A DNA stretch of 64,000 nt from Conchocele bisecta (Eukaryota; Mollusca; Bivalvia; Lucinida; Thyasiridae): contig CM055265.1 in assembly GCA_029237695.1 (NCBI GenBank), positions 46,189,056-46,253,055 of the forward strand, read 5' to 3'. How positions within the stretch are numbered: the first letter of the stretch is position 1; each line of letters starts with the position of its first letter. Shown here in pieces: positions 23,807 to 34,596 of the stretch. The position numbers and the translations under genes are program-made. Under the pieces are notes generated by a model, which worked only from the letters and a program-made list of their open reading frames with translations, ran no database searches and was not told the origin of the DNA.

Positions 23807-24241
23807 ACTAGAGCAGCGCACCATCGCAATATACCGGTACCCACTTTTCCTAACTGCTACATCGAAAAGGGGTAAATAATCCATGACCGGTGGTCGAATA
23901 AAAAATCGAAATTCACTTTGCGCATCTACACACTATAAGGAAGGCACACACCAAGTTCCACGTCTCAACTTATTACGGTTAAAATGGTTTACTTCTTACA
24001 AGAACGTACGGACAATTTAGGTCTAAAAGGGGAGATAATTCATGTCCCAAGGGTTGGATTCAAAATTTAAATTCATTTCCAGTATCTACCTTACGTCATA
24101 AAGAAAATATTACACCACATATTAAGCTCCATCTATTACAATTTAGATATTATACAACTTATAAGGCAAATTTGCAAAGGGTGATGAAAACAACACCCGT
24201 GATGAAAACAATATGCATTTTTCTACAAAAAGTGGGTATAA
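23807..24241 (+). mobile_element. Diverged tandem-repeat MITE of the same family
   Basis: The left flank is ACTAGAGCAGCGCACCATCG with ACCCACTTTTCC, followed by two diverged core units (AAGGGGTAAATAATCCATGA, AAGGGGAGATAATTCATG). The right end is CTACAAAAAGTGGGTATAA. Older than its left neighbours. Confidence 0.7.
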
Positions 24242-24248
24242 TATACAA

Positions 24249-24653
24249 CAGAGCTCCAGATAAGCTGCGTATTTGCGTAAATACCCATTTAAAATTTCCA
24301 AAAAACCCAATGGAAATCAGAAGTAGCTAGTATCAAAAAGCAATAACAATTTTGTGGTACCTTTATCATGCTGCAGAAAACAATAAACATACCACAAATA
24401 TAGCATATATTTCTTATTTTTCATGGAAACAAATCTTGGTATTTCATTAGAATTGTCTCCAAGGAGACAATGCTAATGAAATGCCAAGATATGTTTTCAT
24501 TTTGAAGCAAAGTAATTCAATAATTGCTGTCTGTTGATGTGTACACAGTAGTGTGATTTGATTTTACCAAATTAAAATTTTGAAATACCCAATTGCTTCA
24601 GAAATGATGGAGTGAAAATACTCCATTACGAATTCCTTATCTGGAGCTCTGAT
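24249..24653 (-). mobile_element. MITE family CAGRGCTCCAGATAAG, copy 2
   Basis: Ends CAGAGCTCCAGATAAGCTGC and CTTATCTGGAGCTCTG, central hairpin AAACAAATCTTGGTATTTCA, flanks ATACAA / ATAAAA as an imperfect 6-bp duplication. Confidence 0.8.
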
Positions 24654-24668
24654 AAAACATTATTTAAC

Positions 24669-25600
24669 AAGAAATGTGGCCTATCGGCACAGAATTCCCC
24701 CTGTGGCAAAGTTAATTAACCAACGTGATAAGTATTCACAAGCACATTTATGAAGGTCAAAAGGTCAAATATTAAAGTAATCCATCAACGGATATAGAGG
24801 TTATGACAGAAATGAGAAGCTCCGGCGAACTTATTAATGTGTGAAAAAGTTCAAAGTTGTCATGGTCAAAAGGTCAAGGTCATATTACCGGCAGCATGGA
24901 TGTGTGGCATTTGTCCCAGGCCTCCAGATAAGGAATTGGTAATTGAGTATTGTTACTCCATAATTTCTGAAGCAATTGGGTATTTCAAAATTTTAACCGG
25001 GTAAAATAAAATCGCACTACTGTTTACATACCAACAGACAGCAATTATTGAATAGTTTGCTTCGAAATTAAAACATGTCTTGGCATTTCATTAGAATTGT
25101 CTCCTTGGAGACAATTCTAATGAAATACCAAGATATGTTTTCATGGAAAATAACAAAAATATGCTATATTTGTGGTCTGTTTATTGTTTTCTGCTGCATG
25201 ATAAAGGTACCATAAAATATGTATTGCTTTTTGATACTCACTACGTCTGAATTCAATTGGGTTTTTGGCAATTTTAATTTGGTATTTATGCAAATACGCA
25301 GCTTATCTGGAGCTCTGTGTCCACAGGTATACTGTGTTGAAATATTTAAGTAATCCTTCAAGTAATATAGAAGTTATAACAGAATTTCGAAACTCTGGCA
25401 AGCTTTTTAATGTGGGAAAAAGTTCAAAGTTGTAATGGTCAATGTCATATTAAGGGCAGCATGGATGTGTGGAATTTGTCCACAAGTATACTGTGTTGAA
25501 ATATTTAAGTAATCCTTCAAGGGATATAGAAGTTATAACATAATTTTGAAACTCCAGCGAACTTCGTAATGTTCCGGACACACGGATGGGGCGGGTGGGA
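24669..25600 (+). repeat. GAAATGTGGCCTATCGGCAC tandem-repeat element with nested MITE
   Basis: Begins ACAAGAAATGTGGCCTATCG with ATTCCCCCTG. Core units contain CAGCATGGATGTGTGG and TACTGTGTTGAAATATTTAA, and a MITE interrupts it at 24924-25318. It ends in CGGACACACGGATGGG. Non-coding. Confidence 0.65.
24924..25318 (+). mobile_element. MITE family CAGRGCTCCAGATAAG, copy 3
   Basis: Ends CAGGCCTCCAGATAAGG and CTTATCTGGAGCTCTG with the AACATGTCTTGGCATTTCAT hairpin. The neighbouring unit at about 25466-25510 preserves the uninterrupted target (GGAATTTGTCCACAAGTATA), so the insertion point and a TGTCC duplication can be read directly. Confidence 0.85.
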
Positions 25601-26170
25601 CACTTTTATTTTTTATTTTTTTATTTTCAGGCAATACTAAAACGAGGTGTTGAATGGCAAGCGCAGTTGCGTGCAATAGTGTTTTGTAATAACATGCTCA
25701 TATTGAAGTATTGCTAATCTGGAAGGGGCGGGTTCCGGGGTTGCTGTATTGTGCTACGTAAAGCACTCAGATAAAAAGCTGTGGGAGCGGTATAATACGC
25801 GGGCCGCATCATTTTCGTAAATTTTACCAAATGTTTTTTAATTTAAAAAAAAAGAAAAAAAGATTCAATAAAAAACCCTTGGGCGGGCCGTTTTATATGG
25901 GGCGGGTGGGGATGAGAATCTAAACATTAATATTTTGTAGCCTTAGTTCTTGCATATATAAAGTTATACTGTTGTCGGTATATGACCCGAGCAGACAATA
26001 AATCTGGTCCGAGATGACCACCAATGTGGTCAAACTTGACCACAATGTGCTCCGACTTGACCACCAATATGCTCCGACTTGATCACCAATGTGGTCCAAC
26101 TTCATGCATGGTCCGACTTGACCATAATTCATGTTGACACTCATTTCATTTAAAAAAAAAAAAAATCTTA
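25601..26170. other. Intergenic stretch
   Basis: No gene. Between 26005 and 26140 the phrase TGTGGTCCRACTTGACCAC recurs about four times; a related set occurs at 20805-20905. A poly-A/T tract lies near 25845 and 26145. Confidence 0.5.
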
Positions 26171-26171
26171 T

Positions 26172-26925
26172 CAACTAGAAAATGTGGCCTGTCGACGCAC
26201 TTAGGGCCCCTATTTGAGAAACTGTTACAACTCTTTCAACTAAATATACTGACAGACGGACGGACGAACGATCAATAGCGAGGGTAATTGTATTAATGTA
26301 GAATGATGTATCGTTAATAAGTAATGCATGTGTGCAATATGAAGATATTAACTGAAAGCAAACAGAAATTATAGGTGTTTAAATTCTCGACTGATCAAAA
26401 ACAGATAATTAGGTGCAATTTGAGAAACTCTTACAAAAACTTTCAAATAAATAAACAGACAGACGTATGATCAGTAATTGTAGCGAGGGTAATTGTATTA
26501 AAGGTACATACCCACTCAGTAGGCACAAAATGTTCTATATAGGAATTAAATAAGTGTACAATTGTGTCACTATTCCACTAGTTCTAAAAATAACACTAGT
26601 GCCCGCTATACAGATATAATCATTTAGTAATATTTATTTGACTGATAGGTGAGAATTTACGTATGATATAAATGTGAATGAATGTTTGTTTTGCCTGAAA
26701 ATGTCTCAGATGAGGTCTCCGATATACATGTGGTGCCTACTGAGTGGGCATGTACCTTTAATGTGGAATGATGTATAGTTACTAAGTAATGCATGTATGC
26801 AATATGAAGATATTAACTGAAGGCAAACAGAAATTGTAGGTGATTTGAGAAACTCGAGACAGACGGACAGACACACAGGGCGAAACCTATAGGGCACCGC
26901 CAATTCTCGTTGGGGCCCTAATTAA
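26172..26925 (+). repeat. Tandem-repeat element with AGGGCCCC / GGGGCCCT ends and nested MITE
   Basis: The left flank is ACTAGAAAATGTGGCCTGTC with TTAGGGCCCC and the right end GTTGGGGCCCTAA. Two to three core units of about 200 bp contain GCGAGGGTAATTGTATTAA and GCAATATGAAGATATTAACT. The second unit is split by a TTAA MITE at 26502-26757. Confidence 0.7.
26502..26757 (+). mobile_element. TTAA-flanked MITE, internally deleted copy
   Basis: TTAA at 26498-26501 and 26758-26761, ends AGGTACATACCCACTCAGTA and its complement; only 256 bp, so about half the interior is missing. The uninterrupted site GGGTAATTGTATTAATGTAG is at 26284-26303 in the neighbouring unit. Confidence 0.9.
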
Positions 26926-27060
26926 CAGCTAAAGTGCGAATCAGATCTGATTCGATATTCTACAGAGGAAGCCTATGAGTGGAATCGTAACTCTGGCTAT
27001 GGTACGAGAGTAGATTGCAAGAGTTACTGTTCTCAGGCAGCTGTTCGCAACTGAACTACA
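26926..27060 (-). repeat. 3' part of the tRNA-headed SINE family
   Basis: AATTAACAGCTAAAGTGCGA, ATCTGATTCGATATTCT and GTAACTCTGGCTA match, with changes, the body of the SINE at 42786-43025 read on the other strand. No tRNA head is present. Confidence 0.6.
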
Positions 27061-27631
27061 CATTTCGCAAAATTATTTTTGGCATTGAAATTTGTTTTGT
27101 GTAAAAAAGTATCATTTTCCTAAACATTTGCATGTCTAAGAACCCAAGACCTGCCCGTGGTAAAATAAATTCCTATTGTGTGTACCAACACCTGAACATA
27201 TACGTAACATGGCATACATGGCGACAACTGGTAGCTAGCGGATTCTGGTGAAATGTGTAAATAAAGAAACCAGGACACGCCACAATAGACAAGGATTCAG
27301 TAGAGCATAATTGGAAATAATTCTTACGTCATCCATCAACATAATAATAAAGTTTGGCTTCGATGACACACATGTTAAATACGTAAAAACATGTAATACA
27401 ACAGAAAAGGTGTGCAGCTGCCCTTGACAGCCATGATAGCTGTGTGCAGCCATTTTGATCTCACATGACCTAATTCATCACGTGATCGACATATATACAT
27501 AAACGCGGACCGTCTGATAAAACAACTATCCCGCATTTGTCGCTGTGACTGGAGAAATGGGGCTTATGGGATTTATAACCGGTGTAGCTCCTGATCAAAT
27601 CGCACAGCCAATTAGCATTATAACGATCTAT
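27061..27631. other. Intergenic stretch without recognised gene
   Basis: No coding or RNA signature. It ends in the TGACTGGAGAAATGGGG dispersed repeat at about 27547, immediately before the outer arm of the inverted duplication. Confidence 0.45.
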
Positions 27632-28655
27632 GTATTTCAGGTAGTATGTTTGAACAAAGGTGAATTGCATTGCCTGAATTAGCTGTCGGAAGTGCATGAC
27701 GTAGTATACAAAAAAGAAGAATATATGTTATACCGTTTATTTTGAAAAATTATAATAACCCATTGTGCGTGCACGAATGAAAGCATGGACATGTTCTTCT
27801 TCCATTGAACAATATGGAGCATAACATTAGCATAACTTGAACGTCGTTTTGACGCCGGGCCCCATATCGCGTGATGACGTTGTGTTGGTAACGATGATGA
27901 GTTGTGCATATGAACTCGATGAAGCATTTATCAATCATCATGGATGTGAATTTTCAGTTAACCCAAGGCATATGGATGTTGCAGCATAATAATACTGGTT
28001 ATTCAACCAACACTGAAAATCGAAAACTCTTACAAGCAACCTATCCGCGATGATCGGTGGCTGGTAATAATGATGTGTTGGCAGTTTCAACATTAGCCAC
28101 ACGATTCATTCATTCATTCGGCTCATATTTAAGGGTGGGAATTGGCTCGGACACCTTCCATACCCGGTTTTATTAGCCACACAAGTGACCGTACAACTTT
28201 ATGTACTTAGTCATGATAGTGTGCTTAAAAATCTTCTAAAATTATCCCGCGGGACCATAAACCAAACGGGGTAAATATAATACATAATTGGATGTGGAAG
28301 TTGCATGTTATGGATATGGGATGCCCATCCCCCATATAAATCCGCCACAGCTGGAAGCTCATTTTAGATATACATGTGTGACGAATGAATTTCATATCAT
28401 GATAAAGTGGTGTTATTTTAATTACTACAGACCAACATAAATGGAAAGAAGTGATAAAAAGATCACGTACAAACTTTCACTTTCTTTTTCTTTTCATTTC
28501 AATATGAAATACATTTCAATATGAAATACATTGGCATTCAGGGATGAACTATATTCCCAAGGGGCGCTTGTCCCCGAATCCCCAATCCAAATCATACGAT
28601 TGTGTCCACGCGTAATTTTCAAGATAATTGTTTTCTATTCCAATAGTATATCCTA
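27632..28655 (+). repeat. Outer left arm of large inverted duplication
   Basis: Complementary to 33650-34596 over about 1 kb (for example GGGGCGCTTGTCCCCGAATC here, GATTCGGGGACAAGCGCCCC there). The left arm has an extra segment of about 80 bp at 28100-28180 bounded by ATTAGCCACAC direct repeats. No gene. Confidence 0.85.
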
Positions 28656-28762
28656 ACTTATAATGTAACAGGGTGAGAATGATGCATATCCTACACGAGG
28701 CTCGAACCAGGAACCTCTGGATTACCTACCATCGCTCTAACCGACTGAGCTAGCCGGGCACG
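28640..28762 (-). repeat. tRNA-headed SINE, head and start of body
   Basis: On the minus strand the segment reads like a tRNA: an A-box GGCTAGCTCAGTCGG near the start and a B-box GGTTCGAGCC, followed by TTCTCACCCTGT as in the copies at 42786 and 43366. It is not a functional tRNA by eye, because no CCA-ready acceptor pairing is clear. Confidence 0.7.
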
Positions 28763-28789
28763 AATACACATCTTCTCCCTATATAGTGA

Positions 28790-29193
28790 GTTACGTACCG
28801 TGACATATGCACGGCTAGTTCTCTCCAGTGTGGGTATTAGACGGCTTGGCCGTTCAGGCTCAATGGACCATGTTGTTTGCCATCTCTTTACTTCCGACAT
28901 AAACGCTGCATTGCCGTCACATTCTGAATCAATATCTGCCTTGTAGGTATCATATATTGTCTCAATATCTTTGTCCTGAATACCGCCAACCGTAGATGGG
29001 ATCAGCAGCTGTGCTGTAAAACGTGATTCGTTTGCAATAACCCGGACCTCGATTTCCGTGAACACATTATATAAACTGCTACTCGCCAGTATTCATGTGG
29101 GGTCAGCAATGCCATAGTTGGCTCTGTTCTGTTGGCGTTTGCTTTGCCGTGGTATTTTGTCCCAGATGATACTCCAGATATGCCATCATGCAT
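28790..29193 (-). pseudogene. hAT-superfamily transposase remnant (C-terminal region)
   Basis: The reading frame ending near 28790 contains FTAQLLIPSTV, IYDTYKADID and EVKRWQTTW. The frame just upstream (29070-29193) contains NRTEPTMAL and EYWRVAVY. This order (an EYWR-type motif, a LIPS motif, then a Y-x-D and a W-x3-W segment) is that of the C-terminal dimerisation region of hAT transposases in the THAP/ZMYM-associated group (family knowledge). The frame changes by one base near 29063, and the catalytic core is absent. The frame runs into the SINE at its end. It lies in the asymmetric loop between arms of the inverted duplication. Confidence 0.55.
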
Positions 29194-29775
29194 ACTATTG
29201 TCAGTAAAAAATATAGCGTATGAAACTTTTGTTGGTTGCCCCTGCTCTGGTCATAGGCATATAAGTTTCAAAACCGATGCAAATTTATAAATATTAAATG
29301 GGGTTTGATTAGTCAAATTTCACAATTTTCATCTACATCTAAGACCCAGTTCCTTTAAAATAAAAAATAATTTAATTTATTACTTAAACAAAAATCAATA
29401 TAAAAAAACGGTCGAAGCCGGAACCCACAACGTTCAGTTTCCAAGCTTAACGTCTTAGGTACCAGTCCACTTGAAAAAGGCTTAGTTTCGTAGTTTTCCT
29501 ATGGGCTTTTTACTGAATATTCCAAAACTGCATGCAGTCTGTGGTGATTGAATGTGACTTAAAATTAAATACTCCCCATCCTATGCTATTTTCAGCTGAC
29601 AAAAGCAAGTATTTGTAAAATTATGTGCCAAACTCTGATCTGGGCGATTTAGTGAGCATATTCAGATTAAAATTGTACGCATCTTCCGCTCGAAATGTGT
29701 GTTTGATATTTGGGGCGCAATTTTAAAAGTCTGAAACACAGGTGGAAGACTCGGACCTATGACACCAAAATGAAA

Positions 29776-30913
29776 AGTCATGCAGAGCATGATGTTATTA
29801 GCCGATCAAATCAGGGTAAAGTGCATCGAACATATGTAGGTGTCTCTGGTAACATTGTCAATGGTAAACTATTTTCGACCACAGTTCTGTACCCAGCGTT
29901 GACATTTTTCTCGATTTTGTGCAGGTTTTGGAAACCCGTTCCCAAATCCATCCAATAGCAGCAATGTTTTGTTGTCACCATTATGTTGCGAAATATTCCA
30001 GCGTAACACCTGTACTGTATGCTCTATTTATCTACAAATTACACTCCGCAATACACAAAGTTGTAGTCACTGTGTGTGTGTTTGTCCGAATTCTGTGGCA
30101 GCATGCGAGTGGGCGGAGCTACCAGGGCTATATATATCTAGCGGTTACAGTGTCATCTAAAAATAGACGCAAGCTCCTGCGTATTCAGGCACATGCCCAG
30201 ATTGGCCTAATGTGCCCTATCCGTGATTTTTTGCGCGATGTCGGGCGCAAGACAATCAATAATTTGCGGCATTGACAATAATTAAGGGGGATTGCCGCAA
30301 TCGCGCGTACTGGATGCATCCCTGCCATCCCTGCATGATACGTAAACAAATCAAAGTTGGCTATGAAGGGCAATTCTTCGTTTTGATTGGTGAAAATATT
30401 AACTAGCGTCAAATGACGCGCATACGCGATCCAATGGGATAAACCCGAGATGCTGGGATAAACCCGAAAATTCTGGGGCTGCTAGTAAGGAGATTTTGAG
30501 CAGAGGTCGATTATAAATTAGCCGAATAAACACATTTTACGCGATTATACGTGGCTGAAACTTGTTCTGTTTAATAAATAAAAGCTTTTAAATTAGCCAA
30601 TAATCGGCGTATGTTGGCGTATATGGCCATTAGAGCCAACTATGGACTTCAACAACAATAACTTCCGGGTTAAATCTCTTCAGGCGTTCAGCTCATTAAG
30701 TATTCAAAATTGTGTTATTTGGCTATAAGTAAAGTTTTAAACGGAGATAATTGCCAAAAATGCAAACTTTATCGGTTGATGCAATTTGGAAGTGATACAG
30801 AAAAATTCGCGTTCGTAGATTACCGAATAGCGGAGAAAAGGGTTGCTACAAACTTTTTCAGAATTCGATGGATAACCAATATATTAGCAGATCTATAAAT
30901 AGATCGGCTAATA
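29776..30913. mobile_element. 1.1-kb insertion with TTATTAGCCGATC inverted ends
   Basis: The left end has GTTATTAGCCGATC (about 29797) and the right end GATCGGCTAATAAA (about 30903). The mirror arm at 32022-32056 lacks the whole segment, so it is an insertion in the left arm after duplication. A 48-bp copy of its left end is at 62849-62896. No transposase seen; reading frames inside have no recognisable domain. Confidence 0.65.
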
Positions 30914-31373
30914 AAAATGCCTATTAAAAAAAATCCCATTACCCCACCCACTTGGTCTCGTACAGTACTATACGTTAATTCAAGGTGAGTATAAATAGCG
31001 CTATTATAGAAAGAGCCCTCTCTTTTCCGGCTCGCACAAACACAATAAACATCGATTAAATGTATGAAATATGTCTCTGGCAATCGATAAAGGTATTAGG
31101 TGTGTGAATATACTCACTTCAAATCGCTGTTTCAAGTATTTATTGAGTTATTCGCGTTTTGATTACCCCATCCAAAGCGGAAGTTGCGTGTACGAAAGAA
31201 TCTCACACAGAATCGGAGGCCGTCCGGCTGGATTATCGGTCATATTTGGCCGATAGCTGATCGCCAGCTCAAACTAAAGTCGTGCACCATGATCATATAC
31301 ATTATAGAGACTCCAACCATACAAAGTTCGTCCAATTGTGATCGTTTGCCGATCTAAAAAACACTTTTTTCTA
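30913..31373 (+). repeat. Inner left arm of large inverted duplication
   Basis: Complementary to 31559-32022 with only scattered differences (for example one 2-bp TA insertion near 31306). Contains CGATAAAGGTATTAGGTGTG, GAGGCCGTCCGGCTGG and CAATTGTGATCGTTTGCC. The overlapping ORFs on each arm are the same text on opposite strands and are not taken as genes. Confidence 0.9.
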
Positions 31374-31558
31374 ATTTTATTGACTTTCTTTCATGATTCG
31401 CGTACTATCAGATTATGTCTTCCGGAAACCCTGAAAAGGGAAAGTCCTCGCGTCTATTTTTAGGTTTAACCAATCAGAGATGTTCTTACATAGACGCTTC
31501 GGTGGTTGTATTATGGAAGATAGTGCATTGACCCAGTTCCAGATAATGAACGAAATTA
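31374..31558. other. Spacer between the inner arms
   Basis: A 185-bp unique spacer separates the two inner arms. No gene or motif recognised. Confidence 0.6.
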
Positions 31559-32022
31559 TAGAAAAAAGTGTTTTTTTAGATCGGCGAACGATCACAATTG
31601 GACGAACTTTGTATGGTTGGAGTCTCTAATGTATATGATCACGGTGCACGACTTTAGTTTGAGCTGGCGATCAGCTATCGGCCAAATATGACCGATAATC
31701 CAGCCGGACGGCCTCCGATTCTGTGTGAGATTCTTTCGTACACGCAACTTTCGCTTTGGATGGGGTAATCAAAACGCGAATAACAATATATTAAATACTT
31801 GAAACAGCGATTTGAAGTGAGTATATTCACACACCTAATACCTTTATCGATTGCCAGAGACATATTTCATACATTTAATCGATGTTTATTGTGTTTGTGC
31901 GAGCCGGAAAAAAGAGGGCTCTTTCTATAATAGCGCTATTTATACTCACCTTGAATTAACGTATAGTACTGTACGAGACCAAGTGGGTGGGGTAATGGGA
32001 TTTTTTTTAATAGGCATTTTTT
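31559..32022 (-). repeat. Inner right arm of large inverted duplication
   Basis: Mirror of 30913-31373. Just beyond it, GGTGTCATT is repeated three times (32025-32052), and then AGGTCCGAGTCTTCCACCTGT mirrors 29742-29768, which shows that the duplication continues outward. Confidence 0.9.
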
Positions 32023-32056
32023 TGGTGTCATTGGTGTCATTGGTGTCATAGGTCCG

Positions 32057-33649
32057 AGTCTTCCACCTGTGGTCTGAAACAGAGGTTTGTAGCTCGAAAA
32101 CAAATCACTCAGTACCAGTACAGACTATGATCAGTGTGGGCAGGTATACATGTAGACTTGATTCACACATTATTTGCTGGTGCGAACTCCGCACGTCACA
32201 TAGCTTTCTGGCGCCTTTAGTCCAGCGGCCATGACGGAATAAGTGCAGAAATTGACCACCACATGCTTTTACAGATTATAAATGCTCTTAGCTGTATGCC
32301 AATTTGATTTGTGTAGCTACTAAAGTTTCTTGACATATAATGTAACAGGTGTATACAGCAAACAGCCTCTGTGAATATATGAAGAGGATATCTGAGAAAA
32401 CAACTTGCGGAAGTGCTCGCTCGGCCAAGAATTGCTAAACAATTATAAAATGTTGGTGGACTGGTACCTTAAACGATTGCGCCACGAAGCCCACATCCGG
32501 TTCAACATTGGGATGGATTGGGTCAAATTGGAAGGCGCAAATATAAGCCTATATCTACACTCTGGTCAAAATTCTACCCTGATCAAAGTCATCAGATAGG
32601 CGTAACAACGGGTGCAGCCTCATAACTTTTCAGATCATTTTTTCTCCGACAACAATAAAGCTGTCTAAGGCTCAACCGAATATATTTTATATTCGATGTC
32701 ACTATATAACCATGTATTTACTATATATGGGCCGCGCCATACGAAAACCGGACTTAATGACAACGTCATGAAAAGCGGTAAACGACGTCGGAAAAATGAC
32801 GATTCAAATTGTCTAACGTCGCCGTAAAATTTTGCATGTTGCCCTCCCATTTACGTTTATTGGTGTCAGTTACTGAACGTGAATCCATGTTTGACGTTAT
32901 GGCCATTGTGTCGTGACAAATATTATAGCAAGGATACTTGCAGGAGTTCCTCGCAGCATCAATGACTTACAAATGCTTGAGCCGCTGTACATTGTCGCCT
33001 AACTGTCGTTCTTTGACATTGTCAATCTTTTTCGTCGGTTGTCCTCATGAATTCAAAATGGTGAACGTATAATTTAACTGGCTACATATCAGCAAAGTCT
33101 TCACTTACACTGCACTTTGATCCCTAAATAATCTTAAATATGAACAACCTAGCTAGTGTATGTCAACGGTATTACCAGCTATTATCTTGGTAAATTTAGA
33201 CTTTTGAACAATTATAGCCAGTACTTAGCGAGTGATATGTCATTTAATGCCACTCATTTTATCATAAACGGAGGTAGACACGCAGCTATATAATGACATA
33301 TATATCCGGGGTTTGTATTGCATTTGGCAAAACAAATGCATCAAAATCTCTCTAATAGATTCAGAATCAATGATGTCAATGCAGCTTCTTGATTGTTTGT
33401 GTATAAGCACATATAATGCACAAAACACACAGTGAGGTCGGTGGAGTTTTCGAAAAGTCCTGAAATTAATTGGAAATTTGATGGTCATAAACTTGCTTTT
33501 CGCACGATTTGTAGTATCAGCTTGTCACTTGATTGCATAATAATGTATGTCTGATTCAGGGGATGGTAATGCGATCCTCAAGAAAGAAACCTGGTGACAA
33601 TTATAAGCTACCAAATCTGCCCAATTTCGCGCTCGCGCTACATCCTTAT
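32057..33649. other. Unpaired loop of the inverted duplication
   Basis: No gene. At about 32705-32800 it holds a dispersed repeat reading GGGCCGCGCCATACGAAAAC and CTTAATGACAACGTCATGAA, also found at 53695-53745. The rest is unique by eye. Confidence 0.5.
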
Positions 33650-34596
33650 GATATAATATTGGAATAGAAAACAATTATGATCGTGAAAGTTACGAGTGGG
33701 CACAATCATATGATCCGGCGACGAAGGGTGGGGATTAGGGATTCGGGGACAAGCGCCCCTTGGGAATATAGTTCATCCCTGAATGCCAATCGGTGTGTCT
33801 GAAATGTATTTCATATTGGAATGAAAAGAAAAAGAAATTGAAAGTGTGTACGTGATCTTTTTATCACTTCTTTCTATCTATGCTGGTCTGTAGTAATTAA
33901 AATAACTCAACTTTATCATGATATGAAAGTCATTCGTCACACATATCTAAAGTGAGCTTCCAGCTGTGGCGGATTTATATGGGGGATGGGCATCCCATAT
34001 CCATAACATGCAACTGCAACATCCAAGTATGTATTATATTTACGCCGTTTGGTTTATGGTCCTGCGGGATAATTTTAGAAGATTTTTAAGCACACTATCA
34101 TGACTAAGTACATAAAGTTGTACGGTCACTCGTGTGGCTAATGTTGAAACTGCCAACACATCACATTATTACCAGCCACCGATCATCGCGGATAGGTTGC
34201 TTGAAAGAGTTTTCGATTTCCAGTGTTGGTTGAATAACCATTATGATTGTGCTGCAAAATCCATATGCGTTTGGTTAACTAAAATTCACATCCATGATGA
34301 TTGATAAATGCTTCATCGCTTTCATATGCACAACTCATCATTAATATATCATGGGCAATTTTATCGTTACCAACACAACGTCATCACGCGATATGGGGCC
34401 CGACGTCAAAATGATTGTTCATATTGTTCAATGGAAGAAGAACATGTCCATGCTTTCATTCGTGCTCGCACACTGGGTTATTATTTTTCAAAATAAACGG
34501 TATAACATCTTTTTGTTTATACTACATGCACTTCCGACAGCTAATTAAGTCAGGTAATGCAGTTCACCTTTGTTCAAACATACCACCTCAAATACC
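33650..34596 (-). repeat. Outer right arm of large inverted duplication
   Basis: Mirror of 27632-28655. It lacks the 80-bp insertion present there and has several short indels, so it is more diverged than the inner arms. Confidence 0.85.

Noticed and set aside
30820..32051. Matching ORFs (MPETYFIHLIDVYC and MSLAIDKGIRCVN) on both arms of the palindrome
   Set aside because: Two opposite-strand readings of the same duplicated DNA; no domain, and the alternative strand frame is equally open.
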